A stretch of DNA of 45,654 nt from Eubacteriales bacterium (GTDB lineage Bacteria > Bacillota > Clostridia > Lachnospirales > Lachnospiraceae). Position 1 is the stretch's first letter. Each line of letters starts with the position of its first letter. This document shows positions 34,700 through 43,206 of this stretch, piece by piece. The DNA is taken from contig JAUNWP010000008.1 in assembly GCA_030540255.1 (NCBI GenBank), forward strand, positions 1-45,654, given 5' to 3'. The position numbers and the translations under genes are program-made. The notes beneath the pieces were generated by a model. The model did not search any database, was not told the DNA's origin, and saw nothing but the letters and a program-made list of their open reading frames with translations.

Positions 34700-35920
34700 A
34701 TGAAAATAACAGCAATTGAAACCGTAGAACTTCCAAAGCACCCGCGTCATATCTGGGTATTGGTTCATACTGATGAAGGTATTACAGGTATAGGTGAGGC
34801 TCACGATAAGGTTGAGCTTACGAGAGCAGCTGTGCATAGCTTTTGTGCCGAAATCATGCTTGATCAGAACCCGATGGAGATAGAAAAGCTCTGGGCTATG
34901 ATGTATGACAGTGCTAATTATACCGGCTACATGGGCGCAGAAATGAGAGCTATGGGTGCAGTTGATATGGCTCTTTGGGATATCAAGGGTCAGGTTGCAG
35001 GACTTCCTGTTTATGAACTGCTCGGAGGCAAGACTCAGGATTCATTGCGTATATATAACACCTGCATCAGCTACGGAGATATAAGAGACCGTGAAATGTT
35101 TATGGAGGATGCGGGAGAGCTTGCAAAATCATTGCTCGCAGAAGGTATCACTGCTATGAAGATATGGCCGCTTGACAGTCTGTCCGAGAGATACAATGGT
35201 CAGTATGTTACAAGAGAGGAAATCCGTAAGGGACTTGAGCCGTTCAAGAAGATTCGTGATGCAGTAGGCGATAAGATGGATATAGCATTGGAGATGCATT
35301 CAAGATGGAATGTACCGATGGCTATCCGTATCGCAGAAGAGCTTGAGCAGTATAATCCTATGTGGTTTGAGGATCCTATTCAGATCGATAATATTTCGGC
35401 ACTTGCAAGTCTCAGAAAGAAAATAAATCTGCCTATACTTGCGTCGGAGCGTCTTGCTACAAAGTATCAGTTCAGAGAACTTTTTGAAAAGGATGCATGT
35501 GATATCGCAATGTTTGACGTTAGTTATGTCGGTGGAATTACAGAAGGTAAGAAGATTGCTGCTATGGCAGAAACCTATCATTTACCGGTTACAACTCATA
35601 ACTGCGGATCACCTGTTATGTATGCTGTTGTTTCGCAGTTGATGGTAACATGCCCGAATACCAACGGAATTGAAACTGTACGTTCACTCTATAAGACATT
35701 TGATATGTTTGATTACGGTCCGGATATTCATGACGGACATATTTTCTTCAACAACAGACCGGGTCTTGGACTTAAGTTCAAGGATGAAGTATATAATGCT
35801 GAGGATACTATTCATACTGTTACAAAATCAGCCAGACATAATCAGATGTTTGCTGTTACGGGAGATCCGTGGGCTCAGTCACCGGGAGATAATAAGGCCG
35901 GAAAGATCAGCGTAAACTAA
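34700..35920 (+). CDS. Enolase-superfamily acid-sugar dehydratase (mandelate racemase/DgoD-like)
   Basis: This is a 406-residue two-domain enolase-superfamily enzyme. Metal ligands are E198, E224 (WFEDP) and E250 (ASE). The Asp-His dyad is D273/H300 and E325 follows. H200, two residues after the first ligand, matches the general-acid histidine of D-galactonate dehydratase. The KxK motif of mandelate racemase reads K154-I-W156, so the second lysine is absent. This favours dehydration of a sugar acid over racemisation. The substrate is not predictable; galactonate-, mannonate- or altronate-type acids fit. The ATG at 34700 follows AGGAGG (34685-34690). Confidence 0.85.
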   Translation: MKITAIETVELPKHPRHIWVLVHTDEGITGIGEAHDKVELTRAAVHSFCAEIMLDQNPMEIEKLWAMMYDSANYTGYMGAEMRAMGAVDMALWDIKGQVAGLPVYELLGGKTQDSLRIYNTCISYGDIRDREMFMEDAGELAKSLLAEGITAMKIWPLDSLSERYNGQYVTREEIRKGLEPFKKIRDAVGDKMDIALEMHSRWNVPMAIRIAEELEQYNPMWFEDPIQIDNISALASLRKKINLPILASERLATKYQFRELFEKDACDIAMFDVSYVGGITEGKKIAAMAETYHLPVTTHNCGSPVMYAVVSQLMVTCPNTNGIETVRSLYKTFDMFDYGPDIHDGHIFFNNRPGLGLKFKDEVYNAEDTIHTVTKSARHNQMFAVTGDPWAQSPGDNKAGKISVN

Positions 35921-35940
35921 TATTTATATCTTTCATAATG

Positions 35941-35985
35941 AAAGGCTTTCTTTTACTATCTGCATGGTAGTGGTAGAAAGCCTTT
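35941..35985 (+). terminator. Intrinsic terminator of the TRAP/dehydratase operon
   Basis: AAAGGCTTTC (35941-35950) pairs perfectly with GAAAGCCTTT (35976-35985). An inner, G-U-rich extension pairs most of the loop. Confidence 0.8.
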
Positions 35986-36236
35986 GTTATTTCTATCCGA
36001 TACTTCCCACAGTGTGTACAACATGGATCAGACTTTAAAAGTTTTGCGATAATACCTTTTCAGTCATAAAACATGCACACGGCAGCGATTTAATGCATAA
36101 AAGTAAAGACTTGTAAATGTAGAACGAAAAACGTAGTGTTTATCAAAAGATACAATTAATACGAGAACAAATAGTGCAAAATGCACATAAAATCCTTGTT
36201 AAAATATTAACCAACCAATAATTTCAACAAAAAGTA
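35986..36236. other. Non-coding gap before cstA
   Basis: An AT-rich stretch with no supported open frame, RNA gene or repeat. The cstA promoter begins at its right edge. Confidence 0.4.
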
Positions 36237-36264
36237 TTGAAAATTAAACAACTCATAGTATGAT
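36237..36264 (+). promoter_or_regulatory. Promoter of the CstA-family gene
   Basis: TTGAAA (36237-36242) and TATGAT (36259-36264) are 16 bases apart. Transcription would begin near 36271, giving a leader of about 88 bases. Confidence 0.65.
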
Positions 36265-36276
36265 GAGCTATATAGA

Positions 36277-36344
36277 TAAGTGAGCGAATAAATGTATATT
36301 TTATGCAATTACGTATGGAATGGTTTTAGGAACCCGCTCACTTA
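36277..36344 (+). promoter_or_regulatory. Leader inverted repeat ahead of cstA
   Basis: TAAGTGAGCG (36277-36286) pairs perfectly with CGCTCACTTA (36335-36344), enclosing 48 bases. The stem begins near the predicted transcription start, and its 3' arm ends one base before the ribosome-binding site AAGGGAGG (36346-36353). It could place the whole leader in a closed loop and control access to the ribosome-binding site. No known riboswitch class is recognised. Confidence 0.5.
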
Positions 36345-36358
36345 CAAGGGAGGTTTGT

Positions 36359-37846
36359 ATGATTAGTTTCTTTATCTGTCTGATAGCACTCGTCGCAGGC
36401 TATTTTACCTATGGTAAATTAGTAGACAGTACATTCGGACCTGACGACCGTGAGACACCGGCTGTCAGAATCAACGATGGTGTTGATTACGTTGTTATGC
36501 CGCAGTGGAAGCTGTTCCTGGTTCAGCTCCTTAATATTGCGGGACTTGGTCCTATCTTCGGAGCACTTCAGGGTGCGCTTTGGGGACCTATAGTTTTCCT
36601 TTGGATCACCTGCGGTACTATCTTTGCCGGTGGTGTTCATGACTACTTCTCGGGAATGCTTTCAGAGAGAAATGAGGGTGCATCTATCTCTGAGGTAACA
36701 GGTAAGTATCTCGGAAGCGGAATGAAGACTGTAATGCGTATATTCTCGGTAGTTCTTCTTATCATGGTAGGTACTGTATTTGCCAAGGGACCTGCAGGAC
36801 TTATCGTTAAGATGATCGATCCTGCCGGAGAGGGTACAGGTCTTGTTGCAAGTGCAACATTCTGGCTTGTAATTATCCTTATTTATTACTTCATCGCAAC
36901 ATTTATCTCGATCGATGCCATTATCGGACGTATCTATCCTATATTCGGTATCTGCCTTATCGTGATGGCGGTGGGAGTTGCATTCGGTATTATCACAAAG
37001 CCGGAGTACCAGATCCCGGAGATATGGAACAGCCTGTACAACATGCATCCTAAGGCTACACCGATCTGGTCATTCATGTTCATTACCGTTGCATGCGGAG
37101 CTATCTCAGGTTTCCATTCAACACAGTCACCGCTTATGGCTCGCTGCTTAAAGAGCGAGAAGCAGGGACAGTTCGTATTCTACGGAGCAATGGTAGGCGA
37201 AGGTATCATCGCACTTATCTGGGCAGCAGCAGGCTGTGCTATCTATGAGAAGACAGGCGGACTTTCAACAGGTCTTCTTGAGAGCATTGGCGGAGGACAG
37301 TCGGCAGCAGTTTATGATGTATGTATCAAGACAATGGGTAAGGTCGGCGTTGCTCTTGCAATGCTCGGTGTTATCGCTTGTCCTATCACCTCAGGTGATA
37401 CAGCGTTCCGTTCGGCAAGACTTACAATTGCCGACTGGGCAGGTCTCGATATGAAGAAGTGGCAGACAAGACTTGCACTTACTATTCCGGTACTCGGAGC
37501 AGGTGCTGTTATTTCACAGCTTGACTACACTATCGTATGGAGATACTTCAGCTGGACAAACCAGACACTTGCTATGATCGTTCTCTGGTCTGCATCAATG
37601 TATCTCTACAGAGAGAAGAAGAATTACTGGATCACTGCAGTTCCTGCAACATTCATGAGTGCTGTAAGTGCTACCTACTTCTTACTTGCACCTGAGTGTC
37701 TCGGAAACTTCCTCAATGCCAAGACAGCAGAGGGAGCTACAATATACAACACAGCAGTTGCATATCCGATAGGCATAATCGTAGCCGTTGTATTCCTTGC
37801 TATCTTCATTAAGGCAACAAAGAAGCCGGCTCCGGAACAGGCATAA
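36359..37846 (+). CDS. cstA: CstA-family carbon-starvation transporter
   Basis: This is a 495-residue integral membrane protein with more than ten transmembrane helices. The CstA N-domain signatures are visible: GVDYVVMPQWKLFLVQLLNIAG, GPIFGALQGALWGP and GGVHDYFSGMLSERNEGASI. GFHSTQSPLMARCL and PITSGDTAFRSARL follow. Family members import peptides or pyruvate, typically when carbon is short; the substrate here is not predictable. I chose the ATG at 36359 because AAGGGAGG lies 5 bases upstream; an earlier in-frame start at 36320 falls inside the leader repeat. Confidence 0.9.
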   Translation: MISFFICLIALVAGYFTYGKLVDSTFGPDDRETPAVRINDGVDYVVMPQWKLFLVQLLNIAGLGPIFGALQGALWGPIVFLWITCGTIFAGGVHDYFSGMLSERNEGASISEVTGKYLGSGMKTVMRIFSVVLLIMVGTVFAKGPAGLIVKMIDPAGEGTGLVASATFWLVIILIYYFIATFISIDAIIGRIYPIFGICLIVMAVGVAFGIITKPEYQIPEIWNSLYNMHPKATPIWSFMFITVACGAISGFHSTQSPLMARCLKSEKQGQFVFYGAMVGEGIIALIWAAAGCAIYEKTGGLSTGLLESIGGGQSAAVYDVCIKTMGKVGVALAMLGVIACPITSGDTAFRSARLTIADWAGLDMKKWQTRLALTIPVLGAGAVISQLDYTIVWRYFSWTNQTLAMIVLWSASMYLYREKKNYWITAVPATFMSAVSATYFLLAPECLGNFLNAKTAEGATIYNTAVAYPIGIIVAVVFLAIFIKATKKPAPEQA

Positions 37847-37900
37847 GCAAAAACAGTAATTATCTGTTTATATGCAGGCAACAATTAAATATTGATAATA

Positions 37901-37939
37901 AAGGCGGAGGTGTGCGGTTATTCACTTCCGCCTTTTGTT
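37901..37939 (+). terminator. Intrinsic terminator after cstA
   Basis: AAGGCGGAGGTG (37901-37912) pairs with CACTTCCGCCTT (37923-37934, one G-U pair) and is followed by TTGTT. Confidence 0.8.
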
Positions 37940-37974
37940 AAAGAAGAGTTATCAACAAAAGGAAATTTAGTATT

Positions 37975-38976
37975 ATGAGTTTATTTATGTCTGCTGTCGC
38001 GACTGAGCTTACACCGAGCGAGCTTGCGAACGAGAAAAAATGTATGAAGAAAATCGGACGTAACGGTGTCGGAGACAAGGCTGTATTTTTGTCTTCGCTC
38101 ATTGCCGATCGAAGCAGATATGTGTGTTTCGGGGACATCAACAGGATATATAAGCAGGTGGCAATGTCTAAGGGGGGATTTACCGGTAAGGGGATATTCG
38201 GAAGCCTGTCATATATTATCGTTGAACTTAGGAGCGGAAACAAAATAAAGTGTTCCGTACCGGTGGAGCAGGATGCTGATGCATTGCTTGAAGAAGTTGT
38301 TGTGCGTTGTCCGGGTAAGCCTATACACAGCCGTGAGGCAGAGCAAAAGCTCCGTCAGGCGGAAAAGGAAGAACGTGCAAGGTATGCGGATAAAATAAGC
38401 GACAAGGCAGAGGAAACCATCAGGGAGCTTGAAGCTGATAAGGCTGTACTTGAGAAGCAGCCTAAGCTGTACCGTGAGCTTGCACAGTCGGCAAAACAGC
38501 TCAGGATAGTGCAAAGAGTCAATCCGAGCTACAAATGGCTCGCACTTGTGGTGCTCATCATGGCAGCTGTTGCAAGCGTGTTCGGGGTTATCCGTATGAT
38601 CAACGGAGGTACAACAGAGATCTATATAGTTTTCTTCGGATTTGCAATAATATTTCTCATTTCGGCTTCGAGGGTGCTGCCGAGCGCAAGAAACAATATA
38701 AATAAGGTTACAGAGGCTAACGAGCAGGCAGTTGCAGCCATGGAAGCTGCAATTAATGGCAAAGAGCTTGCCGTTCCGGCAAGATATGCGCACCCGATAG
38801 TGCTTGATCGTATGATAAGAGTTATACGAGAAGGACGTGCCGAGACTGCGGGAGATGCTCTTGAGCTTGTCAAAGCGGATCTTAAGGCATTAAATGCGGA
38901 TGTAAGTGTTTCGCAAAAGGAGTATGACGAGGTCGTTGAGATCAAGCCTATGTTCCTTAACAACGATTACAAATAA
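37975..38976 (+). CDS. Membrane protein with N-terminal PH-like domain and coiled coil, unknown function
   Basis: This is a 333-residue protein. Residues about 40-115 (RYVCFGDINRIYKQVAMSKGG, then IIVELRSGNKIKCSVP) look like a PH/GRAM-type beta-sandwich. A charged helical region rich in Glu/Lys/Ala (about 120-175) follows, then two transmembrane helices (about 188-210 and 217-232) and a C-terminal cytoplasmic part. I do not recognise a named family; the PH-like call is inference. The ribosome-binding site before the ATG is AAAGGAAA. It precedes the MoxR/VWA pair in the same direction, separated by a terminator-like hairpin. Confidence 0.6.
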   Translation: MSLFMSAVATELTPSELANEKKCMKKIGRNGVGDKAVFLSSLIADRSRYVCFGDINRIYKQVAMSKGGFTGKGIFGSLSYIIVELRSGNKIKCSVPVEQDADALLEEVVVRCPGKPIHSREAEQKLRQAEKEERARYADKISDKAEETIRELEADKAVLEKQPKLYRELAQSAKQLRIVQRVNPSYKWLALVVLIMAAVASVFGVIRMINGGTTEIYIVFFGFAIIFLISASRVLPSARNNINKVTEANEQAVAAMEAAINGKELAVPARYAHPIVLDRMIRVIREGRAETAGDALELVKADLKALNADVSVSQKEYDEVVEIKPMFLNNDYK

Positions 38977-38992
38977 TTAAGATGCATCTATC

Positions 38993-39050
38993 TGCGGCAG
39001 GAGACTTTGTGGCGGCTTTGCTTTTAACTACGGTCTTGTGCCGCATTTTT
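38993..39050 (+). terminator. Terminator-like hairpin before the MoxR gene
   Basis: TGCGGCA (38993-38999) pairs with TGCCGCA (39039-39045), with a partly paired loop, and is followed by TTTTT. The loop is long, so it may be a partial terminator allowing read-through. Confidence 0.55.
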
Positions 39051-39066
39051 ATAAAGAGAAAATACT

Positions 39067-39984
39067 ATGAACAAAGAGCTGTTTGAAATATTAGAGAAGG
39101 ACGGAGTAGATGCAGGACTGCTTAAGGCTGTAGAAGGTTTTACTGCGGAAACGCAAGCAACAGAGCTTGAATCGCGCATACCTGAGCCTGATTGTCCGTA
39201 TTACGGCAGAGAGATATGGAATGAAGCTATAGCGGCTCTCATAAGCGGAAGGAACCTGCTGCTTTCGGGACCTAAGGCTACGGGCAAGAATATACTCTGT
39301 GAGAATCTTGCGAAGCTGTTTATGCGTCCGGTATGGGATGTGTCATTTCATGTCGGCATGGATGCGTCATATATGATAGGTGCGGACAGCTTTGACGGTT
39401 CAAAGGTCGTGTTCAAGCCGGGACCGGTATTTCTTGCTGCAAAGTACGGTGGATTTGCGGTCCTTGATGAGATCAATATGGCTAAAAATGAAGCTCTCGC
39501 TGTGCTTCACAGTGTCTTGGATCACAGGCGTGTGATAGATGTTCCGGGATATGAAAGACTTAAACTCCATCCGACAGCCAGATTTATAGCAACCATGAAC
39601 TATGGCTACGAGGGAACAAGGGAGCTTAACGAGGCTCTTGCTTCGAGATTTCTGGTTATCTCGGTGCCTATAATATCCGAAGAAAACTTAAGACGTATTA
39701 TCGACGGCAAATTTCCGGGACTTAAGGAAAAGCACCGTGATCAGTTCATTAAGCTTTTCTATGAGTTAAACGATAAGGCAGAGCATGCGGAGATATCGGA
39801 GAGGGCGGTCGATTTGAGAGGTTTACTGGACGCGATTGCGATAATGCAGCTTGGGATATCCGTGAGATCCGCACTTGATATGGGAATTGTTAATAAGTGC
39901 TTTGATGAGCATGAAAGAAAGTTGATAAGTGATGTTATTACCGCCCGCATACAAGACAGACCGGGCAGAGAGTTATTTGACTGA
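39067..39984 (+). CDS. MoxR/CbbQ-type AAA+ ATPase
   Basis: This 305-residue AAA+ protein of the MoxR branch usually acts as a chaperone with a VWA-domain partner. Walker A is GPKATGKN (68-75), with Asn replacing the usual Thr/Ser. Walker B is FAVLDEINMAK, followed by the MoxR-typical LHSVLDHRR insert. Sensor 1 is in FIATMNYGYEGTRELNEALASRF, which also contains the arginine-finger region. It is followed 2 bases later by the VWA gene, so the two should be co-translated. The client is unknown. Confidence 0.88.
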   Translation: MNKELFEILEKDGVDAGLLKAVEGFTAETQATELESRIPEPDCPYYGREIWNEAIAALISGRNLLLSGPKATGKNILCENLAKLFMRPVWDVSFHVGMDASYMIGADSFDGSKVVFKPGPVFLAAKYGGFAVLDEINMAKNEALAVLHSVLDHRRVIDVPGYERLKLHPTARFIATMNYGYEGTRELNEALASRFLVISVPIISEENLRRIIDGKFPGLKEKHRDQFIKLFYELNDKAEHAEISERAVDLRGLLDAIAIMQLGISVRSALDMGIVNKCFDEHERKLISDVITARIQDRPGRELFD

Positions 39985-39986
39985 TC

Positions 39987-41714
39987 ATGAGTAAAGTGAC
40001 CGAGGACGAAAGAAAAAGAGCGGAAAATCTGATATGGACTGCGGCGGGCAGCTATGACTTCTCGCCGGATTTCTGTTCGTTTAATGATGACGGAAGCGCA
40101 GATGTCTATATGAATATCGTTATCGGTCTAGAGCATAAGTGGCTGGGGGAGAGGACGGATAAGCTGCTCAAAGAAGCAGCAGAAAGCAGACGAGCCGCAA
40201 TACTTACAGATACGCTTTGGCTCGGTATAGAGTCATACGTATATGCCAAGGAGGTTGCTGTAAGACCTGTGCTTACGGAACTTAGGAGAAAGCATGCCGG
40301 GGAATATTTTGAGAGATTGAAGAATCTCAACCGTCAGCAATGGATGGCGGAGAATAAGCAGCTTTTGGATCAGCAGACAATACGCTGGAGCAGAGTGCTG
40401 GGAAAAGAAAAGAAGATATACGCGCCGGACCGCAAGGCATTGGCGGCAGCGCTTGAGTTATCGCCGTCTCTCAGTGCGGATGAGGCCGCAGATAAGCTTA
40501 TGGGTATACTTGTGAGATTTTTTGCTTTCAAGGGAGGAGACAAAGAAAGGCCGCGAAGTGTAAAGCTTAAGGCGGGAGAAGCATGGATACTTAAACATGT
40601 TTTTAAGACGGAGCACAGGCATACCGATACAGTCATGATGAAAAACAGCTTTGACGGAAGCGCTACTGAGGGAGGAACTGCATCTAAGGATGATAAGCAC
40701 AGCAGTACTCATCAGTCCGGTGACAGAGCTTATATAGAGGCTTGTTTCGGAAGATCTCTGTATAATGATGAGGAATTGAAGCGAATAGAGAGCAGGCTTT
40801 GTGTCGGAGTACACAGAGCCTGCAGAGTCTTTGTGACTGACGGCAGAATGTCTGAGGATAAGGCACTGTCTCAGGAATCGATCAAGATACGTAACGACAG
40901 TGCCCGTCAGGAGCTGTTGAACCGCAGGTATATGCAGTCGGAGGGAAGCCTGCCGATCTCGATGGTAAGGAGACTTTCCGCAAGACTTGAGGTGGTTTTG
41001 GCTGAGCTTAGGCAGAATATTGCTGTAAATGCTGCAGCAGGAAGACTTAATGCGAGCAGATCCTGGCGTATGCCGATATTAAGTGATACGGAGGTATTTA
41101 CCAAGAACAGGGCTGAGCGTGAGCTGCCGATAGATGTTACCGTATTGCTTGATGCCAGCGCATCTAGGATGCAGGTGCAGGAGCAGCTTGCGGCTGAGGT
41201 ATGGATACTTGCCGAAGCATTGAAAAGATGTCATGTGAGCTCTCAGGTGTTATCATTCAGATCGCTCAGAGGATATACCATACTTGAGCGTATGAAGGCT
41301 TTTAAAGATAATGATACCTCGGGGTTTTTCGGATTTTATGCGGCGGGCTGGAACAGAGACGGATTGGGGCTGAGACTTGCCGCGGATGAATTGCTTAGGG
41401 CAAATAACGGCAGAAAGCATATACTTATAGTACTTACAGATGCAAGTCCGGATGATTCGGAGCGTATTGCAGCGGGAGGCAAATACCCTATCGGGACGGC
41501 ATATGAGGGCGCAGCGGCGATTGAAGATACGGCAGAGGCCGCAGCGGAGATAAGAAAGAACGGGATACTTATATACGGGCTTTTCCTCGGAAGGACCGAT
41601 AATATTGAAAATCTGCACCGTATATATGGTAAGGATCAGGTGCGTATACATGATATATCTCAGTTTGCAAAGGCGTGTGGAGAGTTGTTTGTGAAGGCGG
41701 TCAATGAATTGTAG
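39987..41714 (+). CDS. VWA-domain protein (CobT/NorD-like partner of the MoxR ATPase)
   Basis: This is a 575-residue protein. The N-terminal 380 residues are helical and charged, with no family that I can name. The C-terminal third is a von Willebrand A domain with a MIDAS motif DASAS (about residues 388-392) and later LTDASPDD. The layout matches the CobT/NorD/CbbO-type partners that pair with MoxR/CbbQ ATPases to insert metals or remodel target complexes. No target enzyme gene lies next to it here, so the client is unknown. A bidirectional-looking terminator follows. Confidence 0.82.
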   Translation: MSKVTEDERKRAENLIWTAAGSYDFSPDFCSFNDDGSADVYMNIVIGLEHKWLGERTDKLLKEAAESRRAAILTDTLWLGIESYVYAKEVAVRPVLTELRRKHAGEYFERLKNLNRQQWMAENKQLLDQQTIRWSRVLGKEKKIYAPDRKALAAALELSPSLSADEAADKLMGILVRFFAFKGGDKERPRSVKLKAGEAWILKHVFKTEHRHTDTVMMKNSFDGSATEGGTASKDDKHSSTHQSGDRAYIEACFGRSLYNDEELKRIESRLCVGVHRACRVFVTDGRMSEDKALSQESIKIRNDSARQELLNRRYMQSEGSLPISMVRRLSARLEVVLAELRQNIAVNAAAGRLNASRSWRMPILSDTEVFTKNRAERELPIDVTVLLDASASRMQVQEQLAAEVWILAEALKRCHVSSQVLSFRSLRGYTILERMKAFKDNDTSGFFGFYAAGWNRDGLGLRLAADELLRANNGRKHILIVLTDASPDDSERIAAGGKYPIGTAYEGAAAIEDTAEAAAEIRKNGILIYGLFLGRTDNIENLHRIYGKDQVRIHDISQFAKACGELFVKAVNEL

Positions 41715-41827
41715 CCACTCTCATCAAAAAGTAATGTCTTCTGAACGCGGTATGGTATCAGCTTTTACATTGCGCTTCATCTGTGCTCAACGACAGTCAT
41801 ATAAAACTTTGAATATTCAAAAAAAAT

Positions 41828-41869
41828 AAGCCGATGCAGTTTGAGTGTAAGCTTAAGTTGCATCGGCTT
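41828..41869. terminator. Bidirectional terminator between converging genes
   Basis: AAGCCGATGCA (41828-41838) pairs perfectly with TGCATCGGCTT (41859-41869). An A-run lies on the left and a T-containing run on the right, so it can stop the VWA transcript and the UPF0340 transcript coming from the other side. Confidence 0.85.
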
Positions 41870-41906
41870 TGTATTGCAGAAATATTTAATTAAGGCATTT
41901 GCCGTA

Positions 41907-42476
41907 TCAAGCCTTGTCGAGATCGTAGTGGGCTCGCTCACCGCCGACGAACTTGAGTCTTGTCCTTGCACATACAACATGTGCATGGCCGATCTCCTTT
42001 GTTGCGATTCGTACCGGTACGGCAACGTCTCTTAAATGCATGCCTATCAGAGTATCTCCTATATCTATGCCGGCATGAGCCTTGATATGCTCTACTGCAA
42101 CAGGAGATTCAAACATGCCGTAGGCTGCGGTTGCGAAGGATCCGCCTGCCTTGAGCTGAGGCACGACATTTACAGGCTCGTAAGAGTAACGCTCGGCAGC
42201 AGCCTCTTCGATAATAATGGAACGGTTCAGATGCTCACAGCACTGAGCGGCAAGATAGATGCCCTTTGCCTTAAGCTCACTGTAGAGTACCGAGCATATA
42301 GCTTCACCGATCTCGGCACTTGAGTGTGAGCCTATCCTGAAGCTTCCGACCTCACTTGAAGAGCAGCCTACGACAAGTATCTGTCCGGGCTTGAGCCTTG
42401 CGACTTCAAGCAGCTCGTCCAATACCTTCTTTGTTTGTTCTTTTATTTCATCCAATGTAAGCTCTTGTTCATCCAT
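41907..42476 (-). CDS. UPF0340/TIGR01440 family protein (YwlG-like)
   Basis: This is a 189-residue soluble protein. The family pattern is clear: VVGCSSSEVGSFRIGSHSS, LAAQCCEHLNRSIIIE, then GGSFATAAYGMF and AHAGIDIGDTLIGMHLRDVAVPVR. The function is unknown; conserved Cys and His residues suggest a metal or thiol site. I chose the ATG at 42476 (MDEQELT) because AAAGGAG lies about 8 bases upstream; an earlier ATG two codons back is too close to it, and a longer frame would overlap the upstream gene. Confidence 0.88.
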   Translation of the reverse strand: MDEQELTLDEIKEQTKKVLDELLEVARLKPGQILVVGCSSSEVGSFRIGSHSSAEIGEAICSVLYSELKAKGIYLAAQCCEHLNRSIIIEEAAAERYSYEPVNVVPQLKAGGSFATAAYGMFESPVAVEHIKAHAGIDIGDTLIGMHLRDVAVPVRIATKEIGHAHVVCARTRLKFVGGERAHYDLDKA

Positions 42477-42493
42477 GATCATCTCTCCTTTTA

Positions 42494-43036
42494 TCAGCGT
42501 CTCTGAATTGCACGCTCCCATACATGACTCTTTTCAAGTACGGCGATAAGTACAAGACTGAGTACTATATTTGTTCCGGCCTGTACACTGTTGCTGATGA
42601 CAGACGGGAATGCTGCTGCGCCGTAACCCATGACGAAATACTCATATACCAGATAACCGAGTACCATCACTATCTCGGCAGCTATTGCCGAAATTATATA
42701 AACGACGGCTTTTGCCGCATCCTTGCCGTTGGCTTTTGTGCCGAGGCTCTTATATATCTTATATGCTGCAAGTGCCATAAGCAACTTGATTATAAATGTT
42801 CCCGGTGCATAAGCCGGATAACCGCTAAGGATATCGGCAAGTCCTGAGCCGAGTCCTGCGGCTATAACACCGTACCAGCCGCCGAGGAGCCAGGCGCTTA
42901 AGAGTACTCCTGTATCACCTATATTAACATAACCGTTGGTTCCGAGAGTCGGTACCTTTATTACCATTGTGAATACACAGGTAAGTGCGGTAAACAAGGC
43001 TCCGAATACCAGTCCGTTCAAATTCTTTCTGTCCAT
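42494..43036 (-). CDS. ECF transporter S component
   Basis: This 180-residue, highly hydrophobic protein has five or six predicted transmembrane helices. The N-terminus (GLVFGALFTALTCVFTMVIKVPT) and the segment GYVNIGDTGVLLSAWLLGG follow the ECF S-component pattern, where the first helix region binds the energising module. The substrate is not predictable. No riboswitch is seen in the leader. The UPF0340 gene starts 18 bases after it, so the two are probably one operon. Confidence 0.85.
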   Translation of the reverse strand: MDRKNLNGLVFGALFTALTCVFTMVIKVPTLGTNGYVNIGDTGVLLSAWLLGGWYGVIAAGLGSGLADILSGYPAYAPGTFIIKLLMALAAYKIYKSLGTKANGKDAAKAVVYIISAIAAEIVMVLGYLVYEYFVMGYGAAAFPSVISNSVQAGTNIVLSLVLIAVLEKSHVWERAIQRR

Positions 43037-43067
43037 AATTAATACCTCTCTAAATGATTTTGTGCTG

Positions 43068-43095
43068 ATTATACTCTCGTCTGGATATACGACAA
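43068..43095 (-). promoter_or_regulatory. Promoter of the ECF S component operon
   Basis: On the minus strand TTGTCG (43090-43095) and a perfect TATAAT (43068-43073) are 16 bases apart, about 32 bases before the start codon. Confidence 0.65.
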
Positions 43096-43136
43096 TGTTC
43101 AGATTTGTCTAATTTTTTATAACCAGATATTTGAGC

Positions 43137-43165
43137 TTGAAAATAGCTGCATTGACAAGTATAAT
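43137..43165 (+). promoter_or_regulatory. Promoter of the DNA polymerase/LexA-like cassette
   Basis: TTGAAA (43137-43142) and a perfect TATAAT (43160-43165) are 17 bases apart. Just downstream, GAAAACAGATTGTTCG (43172-43187) contains a TGTTCG half-site and an imperfect left half of the Gram-positive LexA box, with spacing one base too long, so it is only suggestive of SOS control. Confidence 0.65.
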
Positions 43166-43206
43166 TCTAATGAAAACAGATTGTTCGAGATAGGCGACGG
43201 AGTGTT

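Noticed and set aside
43092..43109. A possible LexA box near the promoter of the polymerase cassette
   Set aside because: The half-sites GACAA and TTGTC are too short and wrongly spaced for the Gram-positive LexA consensus. The better but still imperfect candidate at 43172-43187 is mentioned instead.
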